This document shows positions 34,288 through 43,551 of a DNA stretch of 64,000 nt, piece after piece. The DNA comes from CAWCGU01 sp963795195 (GTDB lineage: Bacteria > Actinomycetota > Thermoleophilia > Solirubrobacterales > 70-9). The translations under genes were made by a program, and so were the position numbers. The stretch is from assembly GCA_963795195.1 (NCBI GenBank), contig CAWCGU010000006.1, positions 1,736,001 to 1,800,000 of the forward strand, written 5' to 3'. The notes under the pieces were generated by a model that worked only from the letters and a program-made list of their open reading frames with translations, was not told the origin of the DNA and ran no database searches. How positions within the stretch are numbered: position 1 is the first letter of the stretch; every line of letters begins with the position of its first letter.

Positions 34288-35149
34288 TGACTATCCGGCC
34301 CGCCACCCGCATCGCGTCGAGCGCGGAGGCGTCATGCAGGCGCAGGATCTGAGCACCTTGACCGACTGCGAGCGCCGTTGCGGCCGCCGTCGCCCACTCG
34401 CGCTTATCTGCCGGCAGGCGGTCCTCCCAGGATCCCGCGAGCACGGCACCGAGAAAGTCCTTGCGGGAAAGCGATACGTAAAGCGGGCGGCCAAGCGAAT
34501 GGAGCTCGCCGAGGCGGCGCATGATCTCGAGGTCGTCTTCGAGGCCGAGGTCGAAGTCGAGACCGGGGTCGATCGCAACCCGGGTGGGGTCGATCCCGGC
34601 GGCGACGGCCGCGTCGAGGCGCGCCGTGAACCACTCGCCGAGGTGGGCGACGACGTCGCCGTAGGCGGGAGGCTCGCGGTCAACCCGGGGCGGGCCTTCG
34701 ATGTGCATCAAGACGTAGCCGCAGCCGAGTTCGGCCACCGCGTCGAGCATCGCCGGCTCACCGCCACCGATGTCGTTGACGACCTCCGCGCCCGCAGCGA
34801 CGCCGAGCCGCGCGACTTCGGGTGCGAATGTGTCGACGCTAACCGGCACCGATGCCCGAGCGACCAGCCCTTCGACCGCGGGAATGAGCTTTGCCGCTTC
34901 CACTTCAGGCGTCACACCCGGGCCGCTGCGGGCCGCCACCGCACCGACATCAAGCATGTCGAAGCCGGTCGCGTCAAGCGCGAGCCCGTCCTCGATCGCC
35001 TGCTCCGGGGTGACGCTGCGGGCCCCGGAGAACATCGAATCAGCGGTGACGTTGATGATGCCCGCGGCCACCGGGAGAGCCAGGTCAAGCGACTGCCGGC
35101 GAAGGCGCCAGGAGCTCGCTTGCTCGCTCTTCGTGACGGTCTCGGCCAT
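34280..35149 (-). CDS. folP: Dihydropteroate synthase-like protein, divergent
   Basis: A 289-residue TIM-barrel protein of the pterin-binding family. Dihydropteroate synthase joins p-aminobenzoate to a pterin in folate synthesis. GIINVTADSM takes the place of the usual NVTPDSFSDGG, and the loop reads FSGARSVTPEQA. VSVDTF, EVVNDIGGG, YVLMHIEG, SLSRKDFLG and RLHDASALDA match other conserved regions. The changes in the first pterin/pyrophosphate loop make activity uncertain; it could be a second, atypical copy, as in mycobacterial FolP2. No other folate genes are adjacent, and it overlaps the helicase gene downstream. Confidence 0.78.
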   Translation of the reverse strand: MAETVTKSEQASSWRLRRQSLDLALPVAAGIINVTADSMFSGARSVTPEQAIEDGLALDATGFDMLDVGAVAARSGPGVTPEVEAAKLIPAVEGLVARASVPVSVDTFAPEVARLGVAAGAEVVNDIGGGEPAMLDAVAELGCGYVLMHIEGPPRVDREPPAYGDVVAHLGEWFTARLDAAVAAGIDPTRVAIDPGLDFDLGLEDDLEIMRRLGELHSLGRPLYVSLSRKDFLGAVLAGSWEDRLPADKREWATAAATALAVGQGAQILRLHDASALDAMRVAGRIVNG

Positions 35150-35215
35150 TCCTGGCTACGGTAGCGCCGCGATGTCCTCCCGCCCGACGCGATTCCGCAC
35201 GTTGGTTGTTTGACC

Positions 35216-36028
35216 ATGGCCCTGCGCTGCGTCTACACCGACCTCGACGGCACCCTGCTCGGCAAGGGCGGCTCCCTGTTCGCCGACTACGAGGGGAACT
35301 TCTCGCGCAAGCAGGCGCTCGCGCTGGAGGCCTGCTCCAGGGCGGGGGTCGAGGTCGTGATCAAGTCGGGGCGCCGCGAGGCGCAGGTCATGGAGGACGC
35401 CAGGCTGATCAGCCAGACGGCCTACATCTACGAGGCGGGTTGTGGGCTGATCATCGACGGCGACCGCACACTGCTGACGGGCGACCTCGTTCCCGATGAG
35501 GACGGAAACGTCGCCGACAAGCTTGCCGCCGCCGGCATCCCCGAGTTGCTCTTCGAGCATTTCGCGGGCCGTCTCGAGTACCACGCGCCCTGGCACCACG
35601 ACCGCCAGCTCTCGCTGCTCTTCCGCGGCAAGGTCGACGTGGATGAAGCCAACAGACTCTTGGCTGAGCGCGGCCATGGCGACCTGCGCTTTCTCGACAA
35701 CGGCGCAATCCATCGCAGGATGCCGGGGATTGAGGTCGCCCACGCTTACCACCTGGTCCCCGGGGAAGCCAGCAAGGCACGGGCGGTCGCGACCCACATG
35801 CGCGCACGCGGCTTCGACCCCGAGAACTGCATCGCGATCGGCGATTCCGTCGAGGATCTGGGTGTGGCACCGGAGGTCGGTCGCTTCTTCGTGCCCGCCA
35901 ACGGGCCCGAACGCGATCCCTCGATGCCAGAGGCGATCTCCAAGCACGCCAACGTGACCGTCACCGAGGGCAGGGCGGGCGACGGCTTCTATGAAGCCGT
36001 CGTTGAAACGCTGGCTGCCGGCGTGTAG
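35216..36028 (+). CDS. HAD-superfamily phosphatase (Cof/type IIB-like)
   Basis: A 270-residue phosphohydrolase. The nucleophile motif is YTDLDGTLL near residue 10, the Thr/Ser motif is VIKSGR, and the last motif is GDSVEDLGVAPEV with metal-binding aspartates. The capping domain lies in the middle (GRLEYHAPWHHDRQLSLLF). Type IIB members act on sugar phosphates, including mannosyl-phosphoglycerate. The ATG at 35216 is preferred over a TTG two codons earlier. It is divergent from the folP-like gene with a gap of about 66 bases. Confidence 0.85.
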   Translation: MALRCVYTDLDGTLLGKGGSLFADYEGNFSRKQALALEACSRAGVEVVIKSGRREAQVMEDARLISQTAYIYEAGCGLIIDGDRTLLTGDLVPDEDGNVADKLAAAGIPELLFEHFAGRLEYHAPWHHDRQLSLLFRGKVDVDEANRLLAERGHGDLRFLDNGAIHRRMPGIEVAHAYHLVPGEASKARAVATHMRARGFDPENCIAIGDSVEDLGVAPEVGRFFVPANGPERDPSMPEAISKHANVTVTEGRAGDGFYEAVVETLAAGV

Positions 36029-36033
36029 GGAGC

Positions 36034-36825
36034 TCAGTCTCGCCGCGGCGCGGCGGTGGCGCCGCGAATCCGGCGCAGCAGCAAGTCCACGAGCCGCGGA
36101 GCGATGTCGTTGAGGCCAAGCAGCTTGACGAGACCCGGGACGTGGACCTCGCGGTCATCGGCCTCCACCCCCTTGATGATCGCGGCGGCGAGTTGCTCGG
36201 GCGGCAGCTCCTCATCGTTGGAGCGCCAATCCGGCAGGCGGTCGCGCTCGTGTGAGTGCAGTTCGGTCTTGATCTCGCCGGGAAAGACCGTCGTGACGCT
36301 GACGCCCGTACCCGAGAGCTCATGTCGAAGCGCCTCGGCAAACCGCTTTTGGGCGCCCTTCGTTGCCCCGTACACGGCGGCCCAGGGAAAGGCGCGAAGG
36401 CCCGCCCCCGAGGAGACGACGACGATGTGGCCCGTGGCCCGGTCGAGCATCTTGGGCAGCGCGGCGCCAACGGTGTAGATCGTGCCGAGCACGTTGACCT
36501 GGACCATCTGTTCGGCGTCCTCGATCGGCTGGTCTGCAAACGGCGCGTAGTGGGCGATTCCGGCATTTGCGACCAGCAGCTCTAGGCCGCCGGCCTCGTC
36601 CATAAAGGCCTCGACGGCGCCGCCGATTGACTCGCGGTCGGTGACGTCGGCCGCAACCGGGATCGCACCATTACCCAGTTCCGCCGCCAACTCCTCGAGC
36701 CCCGCGGCCCCGCGTGCCACCAGTCCCACCTGAGCACCACGGGCGGCCAGGGCCTGAGCGGTCGCCCGGCCGATGCCCTTGGAGGCGCCGGTAACCAGCG
36801 CGCGTGTCCCGGCTTCGATTCGCAT
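36034..36825 (-). CDS. Short-chain dehydrogenase/reductase
   Basis: A 263-residue classical SDR that would oxidise or reduce a hydroxyl or keto group with NAD(P). The nucleotide motif is VTGASKGIG (residues 12-20), the NAG motif is VANAGIAHY, and the catalytic triad is Ser in VVSSGAG and Tyr-x-x-x-Lys in YGATKGAQK. The substrate is unknown. It converges on the HAD gene with a 5-base gap and is divergent from the DtxR-family gene. Confidence 0.88.
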   Translation of the reverse strand: MRIEAGTRALVTGASKGIGRATAQALAARGAQVGLVARGAAGLEELAAELGNGAIPVAADVTDRESIGGAVEAFMDEAGGLELLVANAGIAHYAPFADQPIEDAEQMVQVNVLGTIYTVGAALPKMLDRATGHIVVVSSGAGLRAFPWAAVYGATKGAQKRFAEALRHELSGTGVSVTTVFPGEIKTELHSHERDRLPDWRSNDEELPPEQLAAAIIKGVEADDREVHVPGLVKLLGLNDIAPRLVDLLLRRIRGATAAPRRD

Positions 36826-36886
36826 CGGCGGATCCTTTCATGATCTCCGCTCGACGCGGAACGCGTGATCTCTAGACTCGACGCCG

Positions 36887-37600
36887 ATGTCTCACGATCA
36901 CGCAACGGTCGCCGAGGAGGAGTACCTGCAGAGCATGTTCTGGCTGGAGGAAGCCGGTCTGCCGATCACCGGCGCCAACATCGCCAGGGCGATGCAGCTC
37001 TCCGCCCCGACGGTTCACGAGATGATCGGCCGGCTCGAGCGGGACGGCTATGTCACACGCGCCACCGACAAGTCACTTCGCTTCACCGGCGACGGCCGCG
37101 ACCACGCGCGGGCGATTGTTCGCCGCCACCGGCTGATCGAGCGCTTCCTCACGGACGTCCTCGGCATCCCCTGGGACGAGGTCCACGAGGAGGCAGAGCG
37201 CCTCGAGCATGCGATGTCGCCCGTCCTCGAGGAGCGCATGCTGGCCGCGATCGGAGACGCCAAGACCTGCCCGCACGGACATCCGATCGTCGATGGGGAG
37301 CGCGAGCGCGGCGCGCTGCTGGCCGACTGCGAGATCGGCGCCAAGGTGACCGTGCTGCGCTTCGAGAACGAGGCCGAGGAACTGCTGCACTACCTGCGAA
37401 AAGCAGGCCTCAACCCTGGCCTCGAGGGAGAGATCGCGAGCTCGGACAGCGAGCACGTCGTGATCTCGTCAGCCGACGGCGAGCACGAACTCACCTTCAG
37501 CGTCGCCGAGACCGTCTCGGTCCGCGCCGACCCCGCCCCGCCGCCGCGGCCGCCCCTGCCGGATCAGCTCCAGCTTTCGAACGACCGCTACGGCCGTTAG
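36887..37600 (+). CDS. DtxR/MntR-family metal-dependent regulator
   Basis: A 237-residue regulator. The N-terminal winged helix shows EEEYLQSMFWLEEAG and GANIARAMQLSAPTVHEMI. The dimerisation domain has RRHRLIERFLTDVLGIPWDEVHEEAERLEHA, the usual metal-ligand region, followed by CPHGHPI. A C-terminal FeoA/SH3-like domain (ADCEIGAKVTVLRFE) follows, so it is the longer IdeR-like form. The conserved Cys and His residues suggest iron or manganese sensing. No transporter gene lies next to it. Confidence 0.9.
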   Translation: MSHDHATVAEEEYLQSMFWLEEAGLPITGANIARAMQLSAPTVHEMIGRLERDGYVTRATDKSLRFTGDGRDHARAIVRRHRLIERFLTDVLGIPWDEVHEEAERLEHAMSPVLEERMLAAIGDAKTCPHGHPIVDGERERGALLADCEIGAKVTVLRFENEAEELLHYLRKAGLNPGLEGEIASSDSEHVVISSADGEHELTFSVAETVSVRADPAPPPRPPLPDQLQLSNDRYGR

Positions 37601-37606
37601 CGGCTG

Positions 37607-37828
37607 CTAGCCGCTAATCCGCTCCGGCGACTGCGCGCTGCAGATGCGGCGCAGCCTGCGGTAGAGGATCAGATCCTGGGGGCGGGGCGGCATCGCATGG
37701 CGGCGTGACTCGCTCTCGTGCTCACGGATCGCGTGGGCAAGCTCGGAGAGCCTCTCGTCCCCCGCCTCGCCACTTGGCGGCAACGGTGTCTCGTGCTCAG
37801 CACCCTCGATCATCCAGACCGGTGTCAT
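37607..37828 (-). CDS. Small protein of unknown function (73 aa)
   Basis: An open frame of 73 residues from MTPVWMIEGAEHE to the TAG at 37607. It has an excellent Shine-Dalgarno sequence (AAGGAGG, about 6 bases before the ATG), the best evidence that it is real. The sequence is charged and partly helical (DERLSELAHAIREHESES), with a basic C-terminal RRLRRIC. No family is recognised. It converges with the DtxR-family gene, 6 bases away. Confidence 0.6.
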   Translation of the reverse strand: MTPVWMIEGAEHETPLPPSGEAGDERLSELAHAIREHESESRRHAMPPRPQDLILYRRLRRICSAQSPERISG

Positions 37829-37910
37829 TCGTGCCTCCTTCTCCTTCCCGTTTCCATTCGGGCTTGAAGCTACGACGACCTACTAAAGCCGATGTAACCC
37901 GTCCGTAAAT

Positions 37911-37945
37911 CTTGCACTCAGCCGGACCCGATGCAAGTCTTTTTT
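37911..37945 (+). terminator. Possible intrinsic terminator
   Basis: CTTGCA at 37911-37916 pairs with TGCAAG at 37932-37937, followed by TCTTTTTT. The stem is short (6 bp) with a 15-base loop. It would stop plus-strand transcription, perhaps read-through from the DtxR-family gene. Confidence 0.35.
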
Positions 37946-37960
37946 CGAGATCGCCGCGAT

Positions 37961-39061
37961 CTACGCTGGGCTGGCGGCGCGCAGGCGCTCGAGCGCGCGA
38001 GCGATTCGCCCCACGCCCTCGCCGATCTGCTCCGGCGGAACGCTCGCGAAGGAGAGTCGCAGGCTGTTTGATCCGCCTTCCAGCATGAAGTCCGGTCCGG
38101 CAACGAAGGCGACGTCTTCGGTCTTGGCCTCGGCGAGCAACTCGGTCGTGTCGACGTCGCCGGCGAGGTCGAGCCAGAGGAAGTAGCCGCCTTCGGGGAT
38201 GACGAACTCGGCCTCGGGGATCTGGCCGCGCAGCGCCTCGACGAGCGCGTCGCGGCGCTCCCTCAGGGCGTCATTGACGAAGTCGATGTTCTTGGCCAGC
38301 GCACCCGACCGGCAGAGCTCGAGCACGATCGACTCGGCCAGCATGTTGGGCGAGATGTAGTGCTCAGAGCCACGCTTGGCCAGCGTCGCAATCGTCTCGG
38401 AAGGGCCGGCGAGGTAGCCGGCACGCACCCCCGGGCTGACCGTCTTCGAAAACGACGAGGCATGGATCACGCGCCCGGCCTCGTCCATCGAGAGCATTGT
38501 CGGCAGCGCCTCGCCACCGAATGAGACGAGCCTGTAGGGGTCGTCCTCGAAAAGCATGAACTCGTGCTCCGCGGCCAGCTCGACGAGCCGCTTGCGCTTG
38601 TCGAGCGAGAGCGTGCAGCCGGCGGGGTTGTGGAAGTGGGGAATGACGTGGGCGAACTTGACCGGGCCTTCGGCCAGGGCGGCCTCGAAGGCGCCGATGT
38701 CCAGGCCGTCGTCCTCCAGCGGCACCGGCACGAACTCGACGCCGGCGCGTTCGAGCAGCAACAGCGTGCGGTCGTAGCTCGGCTGCTCGACGATCACGCG
38801 GTCCCCCGCCTCGAGCGTGTAGCGAAAGAGCAGCGCCGCCGCCTCCATCGACCCGTTCGTGAACATCACCTGCTCGGCGGGCAGGCCGTGCAACTCGGTG
38901 GCGACCCACTCGCAGAGCCCAGGGTGCCCGAAGCCGGTGCCGTAGGAGAGCGCCGTCTGCCAGTCGGACTCGAGCGCCCGGGCTGCGGCCTCCCTGACCG
39001 CCTCGACGGGGAGGATGTCGGCGCTGGGGGCGCCGCGGGCGAACGAGATCATGCCGGCCAT
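37961..39061 (-). CDS. PLP-dependent aminotransferase, fold type I (2-aminoadipate-like)
   Basis: A 366-residue aminotransferase of class I/II. SYGTGFGHPGLCEWVA and TNGSMEAAAL are substrate and cofactor regions. YDRTLLLLERAGV and PHFHNPAGCTL follow, and the pyridoxal phosphate lysine is in ASSFSKTVSPGVRAGYL. It resembles LysN and other 2-aminoadipate transaminases and MocR-type enzymes, but lacks a GntR domain. The substrate is not determined by sequence. It stands alone, 35 bases before the MMPL gene end. Confidence 0.88.
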   Translation of the reverse strand: MAGMISFARGAPSADILPVEAVREAAARALESDWQTALSYGTGFGHPGLCEWVATELHGLPAEQVMFTNGSMEAAALLFRYTLEAGDRVIVEQPSYDRTLLLLERAGVEFVPVPLEDDGLDIGAFEAALAEGPVKFAHVIPHFHNPAGCTLSLDKRKRLVELAAEHEFMLFEDDPYRLVSFGGEALPTMLSMDEAGRVIHASSFSKTVSPGVRAGYLAGPSETIATLAKRGSEHYISPNMLAESIVLELCRSGALAKNIDFVNDALRERRDALVEALRGQIPEAEFVIPEGGYFLWLDLAGDVDTTELLAEAKTEDVAFVAGPDFMLEGGSNSLRLSFASVPPEQIGEGVGRIARALERLRAASPA

Positions 39062-39095
39062 CGAGGCCCGAGTATATGAATGCGGAGCCCGGCGC

Positions 39096-41318
39096 TCAGG
39101 GACCGCTGGGCGAGGCGGAAGGCTCCTTGCGCGGCTTCAGCCTGAGCAGCTTGCGAAGCCCATCGGGCAGGTACCAGTTCCAGTCGCCCAACAGTTTCAT
39201 CGTCGACGGCACGAGGATCATCCGCACCACGGTGGCATCAAGCAGGATCGCCACGGCAAGGCCGAGGCCGAACTCCTGGAGGCCGACGAAAGACCCGAAC
39301 ATGAAGCCCGAGAAGGCCGCGATCATGATGATCGCCGCGGCTGTGATGATGCGGCCGGTCATCTCCAGTCCGCGCGCGACGGCCTGCTCGTTGTTGTGGG
39401 TGCGGTCCCACTCCTCGCGCATCCGCGAGAGCAGGAAGACCTCGTAGTCCATCGAGAGTCCGAACAGCATCGCGAACAGGAAGATCGGGATCCAACCGTC
39501 CACCTGCGGGGTCTGCTGGAAGCCCAGCGCCTCACCGGCTCCATCCTGGAAGACGAGTACGAGCACGCCGTACGTCGCCGCTACGGACAACAGGTTCATG
39601 AGCACAGCCTTGATCGGCAGAACCACCGAGCGGAAGGCTCGTAGCAGCAGCAGGTAGGAGATCACGAGCACGGCGAGGATCAGCCAGGGGAAGGCGCCGT
39701 AGGCCTTGTCGAGAAAGTCGACACCGAAGGGAGCGCCGCCCGTCAGCGCGGTCGTCCCCGGGAAGGCTGAGGCGGGGATGTATTCGTCACGCATCCGCGC
39801 GACGAGGTCCTCGGCCTCAGGCGTTCCCGTGTCGTTGATGCCGGCGACCCGCACCTGCAGGAACTGTCCGGTCGAGTCGACGAGGTTTGCCTGCTCCAGC
39901 TGCGCCTGCACTTCGGCGTCCGGCTCGCCCGGCTGCGGGGAGACGAGCACGGGCGCCAGGATCGTCGTCTTCTCGATCTCGGGATCGCCCTGGAGCGCCG
40001 CCGTGAACTCGCCCTGGGCGCGAATCGAATCCTCGCTGAAGGCGCCGCCGGGCTCGCCGGTGTCGACGACGAGGATGCTCGGCGACAGCGCCCCGGGGCC
40101 GAGCGTGTTCTCCAGCAGCTCGAGACCCTGCGTCGCCTCCGTGGTCTTGGGAACGCCGCGGTTGTCGCCGCTCGTGAAGTCGATGCGGAACACCTGGGCG
40201 GCGAGGATCAACATGATCCCCGCCGAGACGATGAAGTAGGGAATCGGCCGGCGCATGATCGACCGGGCGAGTTTCGACCAGAAGCCAGAGCCGCCATGCG
40301 CGCGGGTTTCGAGCAGCTTCTTTGGCACGACGCGGAAGCGGTTGACTCCCCTCCCCATCACTGCGAGCAGTGCCGGCAGAAGCGTCACCGAGGCCGCGAT
40401 CGCAACCAGTGGCACCATCAACCCGCCGATCCCCATCGAGCGCATGAAGGGCAGCGGCATCAACACGAGCAGCGCCAATCCGACGGCGACGACCAACCCC
40501 GAGAAGAGCGTTGCCCGACCCGCAGTCGCCATCGTCGTCATCAGGGCCTGGCGAGGCTCGTCGCCCGCGTCGAGTTGTTCTCGATAGCGGAAGACGACCA
40601 GCATCGAGTAGTCGATCGCGATCGCCAGCCCGATCAGGGTGACGATGTTCTGGACGTAGACCGCCATGTCGGTGAAGTTCGCGAACACCCAGACGAAGCC
40701 AAGCGTCACCGGGATCGTCGCGATCGCGAAGACGAACGGCACCAGGGTCCCGCCGAGCGTCCCGAACATGAACAGCAGGACCAACAGCGCAATCGGGATC
40801 GCGATCGACTCTCCCTTGGCTAGATCCTCGTTGTAGATCTCCTCGGTGTCGTTGTTGATCGCCGCGAACCCGGACAGGTAGGTGTTGATGCCGGGTGTGT
40901 CGCCGATCGCCTCGCGGACGGCCTCGGTCTCGTTCGAGGCCTCGTCGTTCTCGAGCGGAGTTGTGATCTGGACGAAGGCGACCTCCTCAGAGGCCTGCTG
41001 GATCAGGCCAGCTTCAGCTCCGTCGATCGCCGACGCACCTCGCTGCGCGGCCCCCTGGAGGTTGCGCAGGAAGACGGGATCGGTCGAAGTCCCGCCCTCG
41101 GCTTCGGCTACCAGCTGAAAGTCACCGTCGCCGGTCTCCCCGAAATGCTCGGAGAGCAGCTCCCGCCCCTGCTCGGCTTCGGATCCGGGAACGCTGAAGC
41201 GGTTGGTCAGCAGGTCGCCGAGGTGAGACGTCGCGTAGCCGCCCGCCAGGAACAGAACCAGCCAGGCCAGCAGGACGCGCTTACGGTGGCGGATCACCCA
41301 GTCGGTCAGGCAGAGCAT
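39096..41318 (-). CDS. MMPL-family (RND) membrane transporter
   Basis: A 740-residue transporter with two repeats. Each repeat has one membrane segment, a large outer domain, and five more segments. IDYSMLVVFRYREQ and the second-half MDYEVFLLSRMREEW carry the Asp-Tyr pairs used for proton relay in MmpL proteins. MMPL transporters in actinobacteria export lipids or drugs. The substrate here cannot be told. It is a single-gene unit between the aminotransferase and sucCD. Confidence 0.92.
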   Translation of the reverse strand: MLCLTDWVIRHRKRVLLAWLVLFLAGGYATSHLGDLLTNRFSVPGSEAEQGRELLSEHFGETGDGDFQLVAEAEGGTSTDPVFLRNLQGAAQRGASAIDGAEAGLIQQASEEVAFVQITTPLENDEASNETEAVREAIGDTPGINTYLSGFAAINNDTEEIYNEDLAKGESIAIPIALLVLLFMFGTLGGTLVPFVFAIATIPVTLGFVWVFANFTDMAVYVQNIVTLIGLAIAIDYSMLVVFRYREQLDAGDEPRQALMTTMATAGRATLFSGLVVAVGLALLVLMPLPFMRSMGIGGLMVPLVAIAASVTLLPALLAVMGRGVNRFRVVPKKLLETRAHGGSGFWSKLARSIMRRPIPYFIVSAGIMLILAAQVFRIDFTSGDNRGVPKTTEATQGLELLENTLGPGALSPSILVVDTGEPGGAFSEDSIRAQGEFTAALQGDPEIEKTTILAPVLVSPQPGEPDAEVQAQLEQANLVDSTGQFLQVRVAGINDTGTPEAEDLVARMRDEYIPASAFPGTTALTGGAPFGVDFLDKAYGAFPWLILAVLVISYLLLLRAFRSVVLPIKAVLMNLLSVAATYGVLVLVFQDGAGEALGFQQTPQVDGWIPIFLFAMLFGLSMDYEVFLLSRMREEWDRTHNNEQAVARGLEMTGRIITAAAIIMIAAFSGFMFGSFVGLQEFGLGLAVAILLDATVVRMILVPSTMKLLGDWNWYLPDGLRKLLRLKPRKEPSASPSGP

Positions 41319-41416
41319 GCGGCCAGCAAGGCTAGCCGCGAAAAAGCGCTGAGCCGGCGATCCGCTCTGTGAGATGGGTCACACGAGTCACCGCCCGCGG
41401 AGGCGGTGCTGGTGTG

Positions 41417-42295
41417 CTAATCGGAGGCTTGCTTGGCCTCGACCGCGAGCTGTGCAGTCTCGGTCGGGCTGCGGCCGACGCGGATGCCCTGGGCCTCGAG
41501 GGCCTCCTTCTTGGCTTCCGCGGTGCCTGAGGAGCCGGAGATGATCGCGCCGGCGTGGCCCATCTGCTTACCGGGCGGAGCTGTGAAGCCGGCGATGTAT
41601 GCGACGACCGGCTTGGAGACGTTGGCCGCGATGAAGTCGGCCGCTCGCTCCTCCGCGTCGCCGCCGATCTCGCCGACGAGCACGATCATGTCGGTCTCGT
41701 CGTCGGCCTCGAAGAGGTTGAGGATGTCGATGAAGTCGGAGCCAACGACCGGGTCGCCGCCGATGCCGACGATCGACGAGTTGCCAAGACCGGCCTGCTT
41801 GAGCTCGTTACCGATCTGGTACGTGAGCGTCCCCGACTTGGAGACGACGCCGATCGAGCCGCCGTCGAAGAACTGGGCGGGAATGATCCCGACGTTGGCC
41901 TTGCCGGGCGAGAGCACGCCGGGACAGTTGGGGCCGATCAGGAGGACGTTCGCGTCGCGCGCCTTCCAATAGATCCGCTGCATGTCGTGGACGGGGATGC
42001 CCTCGGTGATCGCGATCACCGTCCCAACGCCGGCGTCGATCGCCTCCTCCATCGCGGCGCCGGCGAAGCGCGGCGGCACGAAGATCATCGAGGTGTTGGC
42101 GCCCCTCTCCTCGACGGCTTCCTTGATCGAATCGAAGATCGGCACACCGTCGACGTCCTGGCCTCCCTTGCCGGGAGTGACGCCGGCGACCAGGTCGGTG
42201 CCGTAGTCGCGGTTGCGAAGTCCGTGGAAGGTGCCCTCGCGGCCGGTCAGGCCGGATACGACGAGCTTCGTGCTGTCATCGACGATGATCGCCAT
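41417..42295 (-). CDS. sucD: Succinyl-CoA synthetase alpha subunit
   Basis: The alpha subunit of the TCA-cycle enzyme that converts succinyl-CoA to succinate while making ATP or GTP. The 292 residues include the CoA site SGLTGREGTFHGLRNRDYGT, GPNCPGVL, and the active-site histidine in MGHAGAIISG, which is phosphorylated during catalysis. The ATG overlaps the sucC stop by one base (TGATG). Confidence 0.98.
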   Translation of the reverse strand: MAIIVDDSTKLVVSGLTGREGTFHGLRNRDYGTDLVAGVTPGKGGQDVDGVPIFDSIKEAVEERGANTSMIFVPPRFAGAAMEEAIDAGVGTVIAITEGIPVHDMQRIYWKARDANVLLIGPNCPGVLSPGKANVGIIPAQFFDGGSIGVVSKSGTLTYQIGNELKQAGLGNSSIVGIGGDPVVGSDFIDILNLFEADDETDMIVLVGEIGGDAEERAADFIAANVSKPVVAYIAGFTAPPGKQMGHAGAIISGSSGTAEAKKEALEAQGIRVGRSPTETAQLAVEAKQASD

Positions 42296-43470
42296 CAGCC
42301 ACCGTCCTCCATCGGTCCCGCGACCTCGACGACCTTCTCGGCAGCGCCGAGCATCGTCGATTCGACCTGGAGGTTCGGCAGGTTGGCCTCGCGCAGCAGG
42401 GCGAGTCCCTCCTCGGAGTTGGTGCCGTCAAGCCGCACGACGATCGGCAGCTCCAAACCCATCCGGCTCTGTGCCTCGATGATGCCCTTGGCGATCTCGT
42501 CGCAGCGGGTGATGCCGCCGAAGATGTTGAAGAGCATCGCCGTCACCTTCTCGTCGGAGGTGATCACCTCGAGCGCATCGACGATCGCGTCGGCCTGCGA
42601 GCCGCCGCCGGCGTCGAGGAAGTTGGCCGGTTTGCCGCCGGCCTGAGCGACGACATCCAGGGTCGACATGCAGAGCCCGGCGCCGTTGCCGAGGATGCCG
42701 ACGTTGCCGTCGAGCTTGACGTAGGTGAGGCCCTTCTCCTTGGCCATCGCCTCCTGGGGGTCCTCCGCGGAAAGGTCGGAGAGCTCGGCCAGCTCGGGCT
42801 GGCGGAAGATCGCGTTGTTGTCGATCGTGACCTTGGCGTCGAGGGCGACAGCCCGGCCGTCGGTCGTCGCGATCAGCGGATTGACCTCGATCAGCGTTGC
42901 GTCGGCGGCCTCAAAGGCGGCGCCGAGCTTGACCAGAAGTTGCGCGACCGCGCTCTGGATGCCCTGGTCGAGCTTCGCGTCGGCGGCCAGCGCGGTGGCG
43001 AAGTCCTCGGTGAGGCCGACTCCCGGCTCGATGTGCCGCTTGACGAGCGCGCCGGGGTCCTTCTCGGCGATCTCCTCGACGTTCATCCCGCCCTGCGCGG
43101 AGAGGATCACCATCGACTTCTTGGCGGAGCGGTCGAGGATGATCGAGGCGTAGTACTCGGCGGCGATGTCGGATGCCTCCTCGACCCAGACCTCGTGGAC
43201 CCTGAAGGGACCCTCCCTTCGCGGGCCGTAGATGTCCATTCCGAGGATCGCGTCGGAGTGCTCGCGCGCCTCATCGACGTTAGTGGCGAGTTTGATGCCG
43301 CCGGCTTTGCCGCGGCCCCCGATCTGCACCTGGGCCTTGACGACGCACGGGTAGCCGATCGCCTCGGCGGCAGCTACCGCCTCGTCGACGGTTGTCGCGG
43401 CGCGGCCGCTCGGCACGGGCACGTCGTGCCTGGCGAACAGCTCCTTGCCTTGATACTCGAGTAGGTCCAT
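42295..43470 (-). CDS. sucC: Succinyl-CoA synthetase beta subunit
   Basis: The beta subunit of succinyl-CoA synthetase, 391 residues. The ATP-grasp domain starts MDLLEYQGKELFARHDVPVP and has VVKAQVQIGGRGKAGGIKLA. The subunit-contact region shows FNIFGGITRCDEIAKGI and the nucleotide-specificity stretch precedes it. It is the first gene of the sucCD operon, followed by sucD with a one-base overlap. Confidence 0.98.
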   Translation of the reverse strand: MDLLEYQGKELFARHDVPVPSGRAATTVDEAVAAAEAIGYPCVVKAQVQIGGRGKAGGIKLATNVDEAREHSDAILGMDIYGPRREGPFRVHEVWVEEASDIAAEYYASIILDRSAKKSMVILSAQGGMNVEEIAEKDPGALVKRHIEPGVGLTEDFATALAADAKLDQGIQSAVAQLLVKLGAAFEAADATLIEVNPLIATTDGRAVALDAKVTIDNNAIFRQPELAELSDLSAEDPQEAMAKEKGLTYVKLDGNVGILGNGAGLCMSTLDVVAQAGGKPANFLDAGGGSQADAIVDALEVITSDEKVTAMLFNIFGGITRCDEIAKGIIEAQSRMGLELPIVVRLDGTNSEEGLALLREANLPNLQVESTMLGAAEKVVEVAGPMEDGG

Positions 43471-43551
43471 GAGCGGCCGAGACCCTACCCCACCCGGAGC
43501 GGAAAGGCTATCCCCTCCTCCTATACTCCTGCGCCGCTCCCCTAGTTATTT

